Assembly: GCF_021190915.1 (NCBI RefSeq)
Contig: NZ_JAIOAP010000005.1
Location: 330,578 to 394,577 of the forward strand
DNA: 64,000 bases
Direction: 5' to 3'
DNA from: Cohnella silvisoli
GTDB taxonomy: Bacteria; Bacillota; Bacilli; Paenibacillales; Paenibacillaceae
Position 1 is the first letter of the stretch. Every line of letters begins with the position of its first letter. The position numbers and the translations under genes are program-made. The notes under the pieces are model-generated. The model saw only the letters and a program-made list of their open reading frames with translations. It had not been told where the DNA came from and searched no databases. Positions 54,181-64,000 of the stretch are shown in pieces.

Positions 54181-55086
54181 TTAATGAATGTCTTTCTTCT
54201 TGAACCTTCCGCCTTTAACGTCATGAATATTACCAACGGCCAAGAAAGCTCCCGGATCGTATTCGTTAACAATCGACTTCAACTTCGCTTCTTCCAAACG
54301 GGTAATCACGCAGAAAATCACTTTTTTCTGATCGCCCGCATAGCCGCCTTCACCATGAAGCAGCGTAATGCCGCGCCCAAGCCGAGCGAAAATGGCATCC
54401 CCGATATCCTTGTAGTTATCGCTGATGATCCAGCAGGACTTGGATTCATCGAAACCTTCGATAGTGAGATCGATCACCTTAAACGCAATATAATAAGCAA
54501 TCAAGGAAAACATCGCGCGATCCCAAGAATAGACGAAACCCGCGCTTCCGAGGATGAAGAAGTTGATGAACATAACTGTCTGGCCCACGGAGAAGGGAGT
54601 CTTTCGGTTAAGCAAAATCGCAACGATTTCCGTACCGTCCAGGGAACCTCCCGCACGGATAACGATACCCGTTCCCGCTCCCAAGAAAATGCCTCCAAAT
54701 ACAGCCGCTAGAAAAATATCATCGGTAAATGGTTCTACGGGGTGCAAAAGGGTAGTGGAGATGGATAATACGATAACTCCAAGCAGAGTAGATAAGGCGA
54801 ATGTCTTGCCTATTGTTTTATAACCTAGAATAAGAAAGGGGAGGTTGAGGATGAATAGGAAGATCCCGATCGGGAAGCCTGACAAATAAGAGGTCATAAT
54901 GGAGATACCCGTAACTCCTCCATCAATAATGGAATTATTTACGAGGAAAATTTCCAAGGCTACGGCAACCAGGACGGCTCCTACGATAATAAAAATAATG
55001 CGACGGGCGATTTCCAAGGGGGTTTGCTTGTGATGGCGGATCTGATTAGTTGCGCCTGGGGGTGCTAGCGTTGTTACATCGGTCAT
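54181..55086 (-). CDS. YitT family membrane protein (DUF161 plus DUF2179)
   Basis: The protein has 301 residues. About five transmembrane segments start RIIFIIVGAVLVAVALEIFLV, with the conserved IDGGVTGISIM and GGSLDGTEIVAILLNRK. A soluble DUF2179 domain (about 220-295) has HGEGGYAGDQKKVIFCVITR. ATG 55086 has AAGGAGG upstream. Its function is unknown. Confidence 0.92.
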   Translation of the reverse strand: MTDVTTLAPPGATNQIRHHKQTPLEIARRIIFIIVGAVLVAVALEIFLVNNSIIDGGVTGISIMTSYLSGFPIGIFLFILNLPFLILGYKTIGKTFALSTLLGVIVLSISTTLLHPVEPFTDDIFLAAVFGGIFLGAGTGIVIRAGGSLDGTEIVAILLNRKTPFSVGQTVMFINFFILGSAGFVYSWDRAMFSLIAYYIAFKVIDLTIEGFDESKSCWIISDNYKDIGDAIFARLGRGITLLHGEGGYAGDQKKVIFCVITRLEEAKLKSIVNEYDPGAFLAVGNIHDVKGGRFKKKDIH

Positions 55087-55202
55087 GAACAAGTCCTCCT
55101 TTATTCGATTTTAATTAATTATACCAATGTATATACTTGGGGTAAACGCATTAAGCCTTGTCCTGCCTGCTTAATTAGTCAATTTTTTGACTATTTTATG
55201 TA

Positions 55203-55226
55203 AAAGATCCCGGCTGATCGCCGGGA
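55203..55226 (-). terminator. Terminator of the sspP unit
   Basis: TCCCGGC and GCCGGGA pair around GATCA. TCTTTTAC follows on the minus strand. Confidence 0.8.
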
Positions 55227-55231
55227 CCGGA

Positions 55232-55381
55232 TTAACCTTCCGCGTTATTATGCCTTGTATGGTTTTGGTTCTTAACGGACTTGGAGCCGGCAAGCGGCTC
55301 TGTCGGCTGATGTTCCACCGTCGAATCCCGCGATTTGTGATCTGCCGGCTGAGGCACGGGTTGCGTCTTCGGCTTACTCAT
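55232..55381 (-). CDS. sspP: Small acid-soluble spore protein P
   Basis: The protein has 49 residues. The core EPLAGSKSVKNQNHTR matches the SspP signature (PEPLSGSKKVKNRNHTR in Bacillus). It is made in the forespore. AAGGAGG lies upstream within the end of the previous gene. It is the last gene of a small sporulation-type operon. Confidence 0.85.
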   Translation of the reverse strand: MSKPKTQPVPQPADHKSRDSTVEHQPTEPLAGSKSVKNQNHTRHNNAEG

Positions 55382-55395
55382 AGAGGGCAGCCTCC

Positions 55396-55572
55396 TTACG
55401 ATTTGAAATGCTTTAGGTCTGTCGTTTTATCATGATTGAGCGCATCTTGATGGCGGCGATCATTTGTTTGTTGCTGTAACTGTTGAGCCTGGTGAGAATT
55501 GACCGGATTTTTAGCCAAATCCTCCGCTACATTGCTTAAATTTTTGTCAACAAAACCGTTAGAATCGGACAA
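55396..55572 (-). CDS. Small hydrophilic protein upstream of sspP
   Basis: The protein has 58 residues (starts MSDSNGFVDKN). It is rich in Asn, Gln, His and Asp with no transmembrane part, which resembles minor spore proteins, but I do not recognise it. TTG 55572 has AGGAGGAGG upstream. It lies 14 bases before sspP. Confidence 0.7.
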   Translation of the reverse strand: MSDSNGFVDKNLSNVAEDLAKNPVNSHQAQQLQQQTNDRRHQDALNHDKTTDLKHFKS

Positions 55573-55587
55573 CTGGTTGGCCTCCTC

Positions 55588-55935
55588 CTACGAATGGGTA
55601 TAATGATGCAACGCTTGAGCGGTTTCATGCAGGTGACGGCGATAGTCCGCGATCAAATCCTGCATGATATCGGTTCGTTCATCAACCGTCTGTCCATCCT
55701 TCTCAACATCCGTCAATTGAATATCGATTTCGCGGCTATCGACATATTGAACTGCGAAATCAAACTCCAACATCTGATGCCCCGCTGTTTTAATATGGAC
55801 TCGGAGCGTACTTGGATCAGCCTCATCGGCCATTATTTCGGCTTTATCGCCGCCGTGCAATCGCTCAGGCAGCGTTCTTTGCCAGGCCGCAGCCAAATCA
55901 TCCTGCGGAACCGTCAGTTCGTCATTGCTTGACAT
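55588..55935 (-). CDS. Conserved-looking protein of unknown function
   Basis: The protein has 115 residues. It is mixed alpha/beta: SSNDELTVPQDD, then a strand-rich middle (RVHIKTAGHQMLEFDFAVQYV) and a C-terminal helix. ATG 55935 has GGTGGAGG upstream. It is probably first in the unit with the 58-residue gene and sspP (15 and 14 base gaps), and begins just after tRNA-Ser. Confidence 0.75.
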   Translation of the reverse strand: MSSNDELTVPQDDLAAAWQRTLPERLHGGDKAEIMADEADPSTLRVHIKTAGHQMLEFDFAVQYVDSREIDIQLTDVEKDGQTVDERTDIMQDLIADYRRHLHETAQALHHYTHS

Positions 55936-56046
55936 GATGAGCACCTCCACCTTCGTTAGGTTGACCCATTGAACCTTTCTTATGCGGTATTTTAAACCTA
56001 AAAAAACCGACCCCTGTTAAAGGATCGGATTCATATGATGGATGAA

Positions 56047-56135
56047 TGGCGGAGAGGGTGGGATTCGAACCCACGTGGGCTTGCACCCTAACGGTTTTCA
56101 AGACCGCCCCGTTATGACCGCTTCGGTACCTCTCC
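56047..56135 (-). tRNA. tRNA-Ser(TGA)
   Basis: The gene has 89 bases. The acceptor GGAGAGG/CCTCTCC, anticodon loop CTTGAAA (anticodon TGA), the long variable arm of serine tRNAs, GTTCGAATC in the T loop, and encoded CCA are all seen. It lies next to the serine-tRNA ligase gene. Confidence 0.96.
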
Positions 56136-56218
56136 ACGACTGGCAGACGACTTTCCCGTGAAGGTCAGACCGATACTGCCAAATTATCATATCACAAGCC
56201 GTGGGATGACTTCAACCC

Positions 56219-57502
56219 CTACTTCTTGGATGTTATCGAATCAATTCCACCCATGTAAGGCTTCAATACTTCAGGCACTTTAATCGTTCCGTCCGCTTGC
56301 TGGTAATTTTCCAGAATGGCAGCGACCGTACGGCCAAGCGCAAGACCGGAACCATTGAGCGTATGAACGAATTCCGGCTTCGCACCATTCTCGGGACGGT
56401 AACGGATGCCCGCGCGGCGAGCTTGGAAATCCTCGAAGTTGGTGCACGAAGAAATCTCCCGATACGTCGCGGCGCTTGGAATCCACACCTCTAAGTCATA
56501 GGTTTTCGCAGAGGCGAAGCCCATATCTCCCGTGCAAAGCAACAAAACGCGGTAAGGCAATTCAAGCAATTGGAGTACGCGCTCCGCATGCCCTGTCAGT
56601 TGTTCCAATACCTCGTAGGACTTATCGGGAGCAACCAACTGAACCAGCTCGACTTTATTGAATTGATGCTGACGAATCAATCCGCGCGTATCCCGTCCGG
56701 AAGCGCCGGCTTCGGAGCGGAAACAGCCGCTGAAAGCAACGAATGCTTGAGGCAACGCATCCGTTGCCAATATTTCCTCGCGGTGATAATTCGTTACAGG
56801 TACTTCGGCGGTCGGAATGAGGAAGTAATCCGTTCCCTCTATCTTGAACAGATCTTCCGCGAATTTCGGCAGCTGGCCCGTACCCACCAAGCTGTCCCGA
56901 TTTACGATATAAGGAGGCAAAATCTCTTCGTAGCCATGCTTATCGGCATGAAGATCCATCATGAAATTGATCAAAGCCCGTTCCAATCGTGCTCCGAGGC
57001 CTCTATAGAACACGAATCTCGATCCCGTAACCTTCGCTGCCGCTTCGAAATCCAATATCCCAAGTTCCGTGCCTAGGTCCCAATGGGCTTTCGGATCATA
57101 TTCGAATTGCCGCGGCTGTCCTACGGTGCGCAGAACGACGTTGTCCTCTTCTGATGCTCCGACCGGCACGCTCTCATGCGGCACATTCGGAATGGACAAC
57201 AGCAGGGTGTCCATCTCTGCCTCGATTTCACGCACCTCATCGTCCAACAGCTTGATTCGGTCGTTTACGTTTCGCATTTCGGAAATCAGATCATCCGCAT
57301 TCTCGCCGCTTTTCTTAAGCTTGGCAACGTCTTGCGAAACGATATTCCGGCGATTCTTGAGCTGCTCGCTTTCCGTAAGCTTCTCCCGGCGGCTGACGTC
57401 CAGCTGTGGAAAAGCCGAGATCAAATCCAAAGAAGCCCCACGATTAGTGAGCGCTTGGGCGACTTTATCATAGTCATTGCGGAGCAATTTTACGTCCAAC
57501 AT
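56219..57502 (-). CDS. serS: Seryl-tRNA synthetase
   Basis: The protein has 427 residues. An N-terminal coiled-coil arm (about 28-105) that grips the tRNA-Ser variable arm precedes the class II core with [21 protein letters not shown] (motif 2) and [20 protein letters not shown] (motif 3). AAGGGG lies upstream. It follows pdxT by 18 bases and is probably co-transcribed with it. Confidence 0.97.
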   Translation of the reverse strand: MLDVKLLRNDYDKVAQALTNRGASLDLISAFPQLDVSRREKLTESEQLKNRRNIVSQDVAKLKKSGENADDLISEMRNVNDRIKLLDDEVREIEAEMDTLLLSIPNVPHESVPVGASEEDNVVLRTVGQPRQFEYDPKAHWDLGTELGILDFEAAAKVTGSRFVFYRGLGARLERALINFMMDLHADKHGYEEILPPYIVNRDSLVGTGQLPKFAEDLFKIEGTDYFLIPTAEVPVTNYHREEILATDALPQAFVAFSGCFRSEAGASGRDTRGLIRQHQFNKVELVQLVAPDKSYEVLEQLTGHAERVLQLLELPYRVLLLCTGDMGFASAKTYDLEVWIPSAATYREISSCTNFEDFQARRAGIRYRPENGAKPEFVHTLNGSGLALGRTVAAILENYQQADGTIKVPEVLKPYMGGIDSITSKK

Positions 57503-57520
57503 GAAGGATTATCCCCTTTC

Positions 57521-58108
57521 TTATTCCGCTTTGACGTTCTTGGCTTCCCGAGCCATGCCAATGAACAGCTCATGCAATCGATAATCGTCGGTCAATTCGG
57601 GATGGTAGGAAGACGCTAACAAGTTCCCTTGTCTGGCGGTTACGATCTCCCCTTTGTACATGGAGAGTATATCCACCTTGTCGCTGACCTGCTTGATTAA
57701 CGGCGCACGAATAAACACCGCTCTTAGCGGCGTATCGATACCCTTAACGTCTAGATCCGTCTCGAAGCTCTCCCTCTGACGTCCGAACGCATTGCGCGCT
57801 ACCGTCATGTCCATGAGCCGCAGATGAGGCTCTTCGGCCCCCTCAAGCCGCTCAGCCAATACGATCAATCCGGCACATGTTCCGAACACCGGCTTGCCTT
57901 GGCCTGCATATTCGCGTATCGCTTCGACGAAACCGTATTTGCGCATGAGCTTGCCGATCGTCGTGCTCTCGCCTCCGGGAATAATGAGTCCGTCAATTTC
58001 AGCTAATTGCTCGGTTTTCTTGACCGCAACCCCTGTTCCGCCCGCTAGCTCGATGCTTCGAATATGCTCGGCGACCGCCCCTTGCAGTGCCAGTACTCCG
58101 ATTCTCAT
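57521..58108 (-). CDS. pdxT: Pyridoxal 5'-phosphate synthase glutaminase subunit
   Basis: The protein has 195 residues. The class I-like glutaminase triad is seen: Cys78 in VFGTCAGL, and the His/Glu pair in [17 protein letters not shown] is the oxyanion-side loop. It feeds ammonia to PdxS in the DXP-independent vitamin B6 route. ATG 58108 ([10 protein letters not shown]) has AAGGAAGAG upstream. Confidence 0.96.
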   Translation of the reverse strand: MRIGVLALQGAVAEHIRSIELAGGTGVAVKKTEQLAEIDGLIIPGGESTTIGKLMRKYGFVEAIREYAGQGKPVFGTCAGLIVLAERLEGAEEPHLRLMDMTVARNAFGRQRESFETDLDVKGIDTPLRAVFIRAPLIKQVSDKVDILSMYKGEIVTARQGNLLASSYHPELTDDYRLHELFIGMAREAKNVKAE

Positions 58109-58243
58109 GTCTCTTCCTTCTTCCCCCGCACATATCATAAATCTCGAACGGCCTCCTTCGGCATAGGATTGTGCCGAATGGAAGCCGCTCGATAGTTAAC
58201 CGCGTGCATGACAAGCCATGTTATAGAGCCCTTATCGAATGGC

Positions 58244-59125
58244 TTAAAGTCCGCGATCCTGCATCCGCTCACTGGAATGGAGCTTGGAAATCTCGATTCC
58301 TTTCATCGGTGCGCCCAGATCTTTGGATACTCGTGCAATCAATTCGTAATCTTCATAATGCGTAGTCGCTTCGACAATCGCACGGGCGAATTTCTCCGGG
58401 CTGTCGGATTTGAAAATACCGGAACCTACGAATACGCCGTCAGCGCCCAAATGCATCATAAGCGCTGCATCGGACGGAGTCGCTACTCCTCCGGCAGCGA
58501 AGTTAACGACCGGAAGACGGCCGGTGTTGTGAACGTCTAACAACAAATCATAAGCGACTCCCAGTATCTTGGCTTCGTGGAATAACTCGTCCTTAGACAA
58601 GTTCTGAATTCTGCGAACTTGACCGGTTATAATCCGCATATGACGGACCGCTTCAACGATGTTTCCCGTTCCCGGCTCGCCCTTCGTACGAAGCATGGAT
58701 GCCCCTTCTTGAATCCGGCGCAACGCTTCGCCTAGATCCTTAGCGCCGCATACGAACGGTATCGTAAACAAGGACTTGTCGATATGGTATACTTCATCCG
58801 CCGGAGTAAGCACTTCGCTCTCATCGATATAATCGACGCCTAGGGATTCCAACACTTTTGCTTCAACGAAATGCCCGATACGCGCTTTCGCCATTACAGG
58901 CACGCTTACGGCTTTGATGACTTGCTCAACCAATTCCGGATTTGCCATGCGAGCTACGCCGCCGGCTGCACGAATGTCCGATGGCACTCTTTCCAAAGCC
59001 ATTATCGCCGTTGCACCAGCTGCTTCGGCTATTATTGCTTGCTCGACGCTCATGACATCCATGATGACGCCGCCTTTTTGCATTTCGGCCATGCCGCGTT
59101 TAACTCTCGAAGTTCCTGTTTCCAT
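58244..59125 (-). CDS. pdxS: Pyridoxal 5'-phosphate synthase lyase subunit
   Basis: The protein has 293 residues, the family length. The catalytic lysines are Lys80 ([10 protein letters not shown]) and Lys148 ([12 protein letters not shown]). It makes PLP from ribose 5-phosphate, glyceraldehyde 3-phosphate and ammonia as a dodecamer. It precedes pdxT by 135 bases in the order also found in Bacillus. Confidence 0.97.
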   Translation of the reverse strand: METGTSRVKRGMAEMQKGGVIMDVMSVEQAIIAEAAGATAIMALERVPSDIRAAGGVARMANPELVEQVIKAVSVPVMAKARIGHFVEAKVLESLGVDYIDESEVLTPADEVYHIDKSLFTIPFVCGAKDLGEALRRIQEGASMLRTKGEPGTGNIVEAVRHMRIITGQVRRIQNLSKDELFHEAKILGVAYDLLLDVHNTGRLPVVNFAAGGVATPSDAALMMHLGADGVFVGSGIFKSDSPEKFARAIVEATTHYEDYELIARVSKDLGAPMKGIEISKLHSSERMQDRGL

Positions 59126-59203
59126 TATTTTTATGCCTCCCGAAGATTCTAACCATAAATTTTACATGAAGAATGTTGAATAGGCAACGGTTTAAGTCGG
59201 AAT

Positions 59204-60547
59204 TTAGAAAAGATTGACGATTCCCTTAAACAGGCCTGAGAAGAAGTTGCCGATCGCGCGGAACAGCAGCCGCCACCAGCTTGCTTTATCGACGTCTTCC
59301 GCCGCAATCAAATCCACGGAAATCGTTTTGTCTTCTTGGGTAGATGGATCCTTATACTTATAAGTGACTGTTCCCACCTTATCGCCAAGCTTAATCGGCG
59401 CAACGAGCGGATCAGGCGTACTTTTCACTTCTTGAACGACCGGCACGACCGGTTGTCCTTTCGGAATCAGTACCGTGATATCCGTTGCCGTTACGACCGG
59501 CAATTTCGTCGATACGCCTTTTTTGACTTTCAACGTCTCGTATTCAGGTACGGTCGCCTTAGCTTGGATAATCGTCTTTTTCTCGAAATTGTTAAAACCG
59601 TAATCGAACAGCTTGGCGGTTTCCAAGAACCGCTTGCCATCATTCGTACCTCCGGGCACTCCCATTACAACAGCGATAAGCCTAGTTCCGTTACGCAGTG
59701 CAGTGCCTGTAAAGCAGTTGCCTGCCTTGCTCGTATGTCCGGTTTTCAAACCGTCTACGCCTTCGTAAGCGAACTTACGCAAGTTAGGATTATCTTTATT
59801 GCTGCCAAGCATCCAGTTCCAGTTATCGATGGCTTTCTTATCGCGCTCGCGGAACTTGTACTTCTGAATTTTGGCCGTCTCCAGAAACTCCGGCTCTTCC
59901 TTGAGGATATGGTAAGCCAGAATAGCCGAATCCCGAGCTGACATAACCGTTTCGCCTTCAATGGAAGAAGGCCGGAATTTCTCGGGCATATCCGCGCGGT
60001 CAAGACCGGTCGAGTTAATAAAATGAGCGGTAGTCATCCCAAGCTCCGCCGCGGTTTCGTTCATTTGCTTAGCGAATGCTTCCTCAGACCCGGCAACCGA
60101 TTCCGCCAGCTGTGCCGTGGCATCATTAGCTGAACCTACTGCCATCGCAACGTACAATTCTTTGATCGTATGTTGGTCTCCCTCGGCAAGGAAAATTCGG
60201 CTGCCCTTTTGTTTGGCAGCGTTCTCGGTAACCTTTACTTTCTCATCCCAGGAGAGCTTGCCTTGTTTAACCGCTCTGGAAACTAAGTATTCCGTCATCA
60301 TCTTCGACATGCTGGCGGGTGGGGCGGCAACATCCGCTTTAAATTGATAGAGTATTTGCCCGCTTTCCGCATCCATTAAGATAGCCGATTTGGCATCCAG
60401 TTGCGGTGCTCCGGGCGTTTGAGAATCAGCAGCCGAAGCTAGCGAGGATAAAACAAACATAAACAAAAGATTAATGAGAACGACAACGGCGACGAACCGC
60501 TTCGTAAAGAATGATTTAGGTAACAACAATAGATGATGGCGATTCAA
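59204..60547 (-). CDS. dacA: D-alanyl-D-alanine carboxypeptidase (low-molecular-mass PBP)
   Basis: The protein has about 447 residues. A signal peptide ends LASAAD. The penicillin-binding motifs are SMSK, SAN (VGSANDAT) and KTG (GLKTGHT). A C-terminal beta domain (about 310-420) and an amphipathic C-terminal membrane anchor follow (FFSGLFKGIVNLF). TTG 60547 has AAAGGAG upstream; the open frame to 60586 is less likely. It trims the last D-Ala from peptidoglycan pentapeptides. Confidence 0.95.
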   Translation of the reverse strand: MNRHHLLLLPKSFFTKRFVAVVVLINLLFMFVLSSLASAADSQTPGAPQLDAKSAILMDAESGQILYQFKADVAAPPASMSKMMTEYLVSRAVKQGKLSWDEKVKVTENAAKQKGSRIFLAEGDQHTIKELYVAMAVGSANDATAQLAESVAGSEEAFAKQMNETAAELGMTTAHFINSTGLDRADMPEKFRPSSIEGETVMSARDSAILAYHILKEEPEFLETAKIQKYKFRERDKKAIDNWNWMLGSNKDNPNLRKFAYEGVDGLKTGHTSKAGNCFTGTALRNGTRLIAVVMGVPGGTNDGKRFLETAKLFDYGFNNFEKKTIIQAKATVPEYETLKVKKGVSTKLPVVTATDITVLIPKGQPVVPVVQEVKSTPDPLVAPIKLGDKVGTVTYKYKDPSTQEDKTISVDLIAAEDVDKASWWRLLFRAIGNFFSGLFKGIVNLF

Positions 60548-60609
60548 CGCATTCTCTCCTTTTTCGATAAAATTCCTTCGCTCCATTGTAACATACGACT
60601 CTGGAAAGG

Positions 60610-60647
60610 AAAAAGCCGAAGGTCAGAATCGTTCCTGTCCCTCGGCT
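60610..60647 (-). terminator. Terminator of guaB
   Basis: GAGCCGAGGgACAG and CTGaCCtTCGGC pair with two bulges, followed by TTTTT on the minus strand. Confidence 0.82.
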
Positions 60648-60683
60648 CCTCTATAGGCTCAAACCTAATACCTAATCAGGATC

Positions 60684-62147
<1,464 letters not shown>

Positions 62148-62292
62148 CTACCCCCTTTACCGGTTGCTTATCCGGCTAATGTCTCCGATTGATTATCGTC
62201 AATCTTAGCAGAGGCATCATAGGCTGTCAAGCACATTCGAAAGCGCGGAAACCCGCACCATGTAAGCGTTTTTTCATCCAATTGGAGCATTC

Positions 62293-63522
62293 TTAAGCAT
62301 TGAACTTAGAATATTTATTGGCCGAATTCCAGATCATGTAGGAATTAAAACCCGCTTTGCGCGCGGCTTGAATTTGCTCGCGAATTTGCGCGGCTCCGTA
62401 TTTCTGATGGGGATGAACCCATCCCGCAGTGAAGCCTTGCAGCCACGGGCGCACTCTGGCCGTTACAAATCCTTGTTGATTCAGCTTCCGGTTATGCTTT
62501 GCCGTATCCATTAAGGCCCGAGTTATGATTGGGCTTGGGCTAAGATCCGGATTGTCGATACCCCACATCCCTTTGGAGTAGTGAGACGGATAAATCATAG
62601 GCGAGATAACATCCACTTCTTTGGCGATTGCATCCCATTTTTGTCCGATCCCCATATCATCATTCGAGGAGCCAACCATTCCGAAAACATCCGCGGAAAC
62701 CCTTGCCCCATATTTGTGCGCCCGTATAGTGGCCCGATGAAGAAAACGGCGAACGGCTTCGCTCTTGGTCCAACCTTGCTTATTGGCATATGCGACTTCT
62801 CGATCTACCTTCGAACCGTTTTCAGGAAAGCGTACGTAGTCGTATTGGATTTCGTCGAAACCGATTTTAGCCGCATGCTCAGCCAGAGCGATTGGATACT
62901 CCCACGCTTCCTGACGAAAAGGATCTATCCAAGGGGTTCCGTTTCTATCCCTCCATAACTTACCGTCTTTCCGTTTGAGAGCCCAAGCCGGATTTACTTC
63001 CGCAAGAGAAGGATTCTTAAATGTGACAATACGGGCAATTAAATAAATATGGTGGTTTTTAAGCTGCTTGATCACTTGACGATAATGCTGCGCGGATCGT
63101 TTGTTCGAAGGAACGAAGTGAACCTGACCGCTCTTGCCTTCTGATTGAACGGCCGACGACAATGAAATACCGCTATTAACATCCAACACCATTGCGTTTA
63201 GTTCCGTTTGATCCACAAGACCGATTAGTTCTTTCATTCTTCTGCTGTTGGCCACATGAGATGATACATAAATGGCGCGTATAGGCGAAGTTGTTTTCAT
63301 TATCGAGACTGGCCGATTATCGTCTAGAATAACGCTGGACTTTGAAGCGTTTAATTTGAATTGCGCTTTGCTGTGCGACTTAGCATTATCTTGAGATCCT
63401 TCGTTCACCTTTTGCTCCAATGCCTTGAACCCAGCTGACCCGCATCCCGTCATCGCGCACCCCAGAATAAGGAATAGGATCAACAAGGCGGCGGACCTGT
63501 TTAATTTGTGATCGTCATCCAT
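62293..63522 (-). CDS. Putative glycoside hydrolase (DUF4015) lipoprotein
   Basis: The protein has 409 residues. A signal with lipobox MTGC (Cys near residue 27) precedes the DUF4015 TIM-barrel-like domain. Conserved pieces are IRAIYVSS, NAMVLDVNSG, DEIQYDYVRFPENG, SADVFGMVG and VISPMIYPSHY. Family members are predicted glycosidases of unknown substrate. AGAGGTG precedes ATG 63522. It is absent from the classical Bacillus block between rRNA and guaB, so it may be a local insertion. Confidence 0.88.
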   Translation of the reverse strand: MDDDHKLNRSAALLILFLILGCAMTGCGSAGFKALEQKVNEGSQDNAKSHSKAQFKLNASKSSVILDDNRPVSIMKTTSPIRAIYVSSHVANSRRMKELIGLVDQTELNAMVLDVNSGISLSSAVQSEGKSGQVHFVPSNKRSAQHYRQVIKQLKNHHIYLIARIVTFKNPSLAEVNPAWALKRKDGKLWRDRNGTPWIDPFRQEAWEYPIALAEHAAKIGFDEIQYDYVRFPENGSKVDREVAYANKQGWTKSEAVRRFLHRATIRAHKYGARVSADVFGMVGSSNDDMGIGQKWDAIAKEVDVISPMIYPSHYSKGMWGIDNPDLSPSPIITRALMDTAKHNRKLNQQGFVTARVRPWLQGFTAGWVHPHQKYGAAQIREQIQAARKAGFNSYMIWNSANKYSKFNA

Positions 63523-63663
63523 AAAAGGACACCTCTCGCATACAGAGTAGAGGTAGTGTTTGCATCGGGTGTGATTGTGCAGCGTTAGAGTTTATGGGAT
63601 AAAAGGGGGTTACTGCATCTTGTGGGGCTAACTCGCAGAAAGCGCTCAATATGGACGAGAACG

Positions 63664-63701
63664 CAAAAAAACGAAGCTACTCTCGTTAGAGAATACTTCG
63701 T
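63664..63701 (-). terminator. Terminator of the rRNA operon
   Basis: ACGAAG.TA.CTCT and AGAG..TA.CTTCGT pair, followed by seven T on the minus strand. It lies about 130 bases beyond the 23S end. Confidence 0.88.
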
Positions 63702-63830
63702 TTAGACGCGCAAAAGGGCTTGCGCCTTGAAAACTGGATGCGAAACAAAGCGGTGGTCGACACCACACTTACGTGCGGGTCAGCTTCGGAAGAAGGTGAG
63801 TATCCATTGTCTTACGTGTCTATTCGTTAG

Positions 63831-64000
<170 letters not shown>

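Noticed and set aside
55922..56137. An ORF across the tRNA-Ser gene
   Set aside because: It is the tRNA read in frame; no protein is supported.
56219..58108. A T-box leader for serS
   Set aside because: pdxT ends 18 bases before serS, leaving no room for a T-box.

Overview
The window is chromosomal DNA of an endospore-forming, motile, Gram-positive bacterium of the Bacillota, most likely Paenibacillaceae (Paenibacillus/Cohnella type). The grounds are a GerA-type germinant receptor operon, the spore protein SspP, a Spo0E-like phosphatase, YesM/YesN two-component pairs, S-layer-homology surface proteins, AGGAGG-type ribosome binding sites and frequent TTG/GTG starts. Most of it is moderately GC-balanced. 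The first ~4.2 kb, and short patches near 48.5 kb, are visibly AT-richer and look acquired.

Layout. 1-3664 (-): most of a giant KAP-family P-loop NTPase running off the left edge. 4.3-7.1 kb (-): rhodanese, MFS transporter, DUF975 membrane protein. 7.3-12.5 kb (+): a frameshifted GNAT gene, a DUF378 protein, then a germinant receptor operon with A, C, a small 2-TM (D-like) and B subunits. 12.5-15.9 kb (-): a lipoprotein and two tandem GH16 glucanases behind a probable catabolite (CRE) site. 16-23.2 kb (-): a tandem-domain class II aldolase, a YesM/YesN pair and a sugar ABC importer. 23.5-25.9 kb: Uma2 protein and an ABC exporter.

The most coherent system is 25.9-33.46 kb (-). A cobalamin riboswitch with a leader terminator precedes an S-layer-anchored protein (alpha-toroid, two DUF4430, SLH), a DUF4430 lipoprotein, EcfT, a fused double EcfA, an ECF S component, and a pterin-carbinolamine dehydratase. 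Alpha-toroid plus DUF4430 is the domain plan of animal transcobalamin/intrinsic factor. The operon therefore looks like a vitamin B12 capture-and-import system that passes ligand from cell surface to lipoprotein to ECF transporter.

33.6-43.3 kb: motAB, a Rossmann oxidoreductase, a glucosaminidase-like protein, a perfect 21-bp palindrome holding two DnaA boxes in front of tadA, a Spo0E-like gene overlapping the tadA 3' end, and a two-component/ABC (FtsX) module. 43.4-48.8 kb: tRNA-Arg(CCT), a decayed second copy and a third remnant, each followed by a similar terminator, flanking a translationally coupled FecR-domain/NHL-repeat surface protein pair. 48.8-55.9 kb (-): CysI, CysJ, a stand-alone WYL-like protein, a lipoprotein, YitT, and three small genes including sspP.

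56-64 kb (-) is a conserved origin-proximal block known from Bacillus: tRNA-Ser, serS, pdxT, pdxS, dacA, guaB, then a DUF4015 protein and the 3' end of a 23S rRNA gene. The 23S gene runs straight to a terminator with no 5S gene between. By analogy with Bacillus, oriC should lie beyond the right edge.
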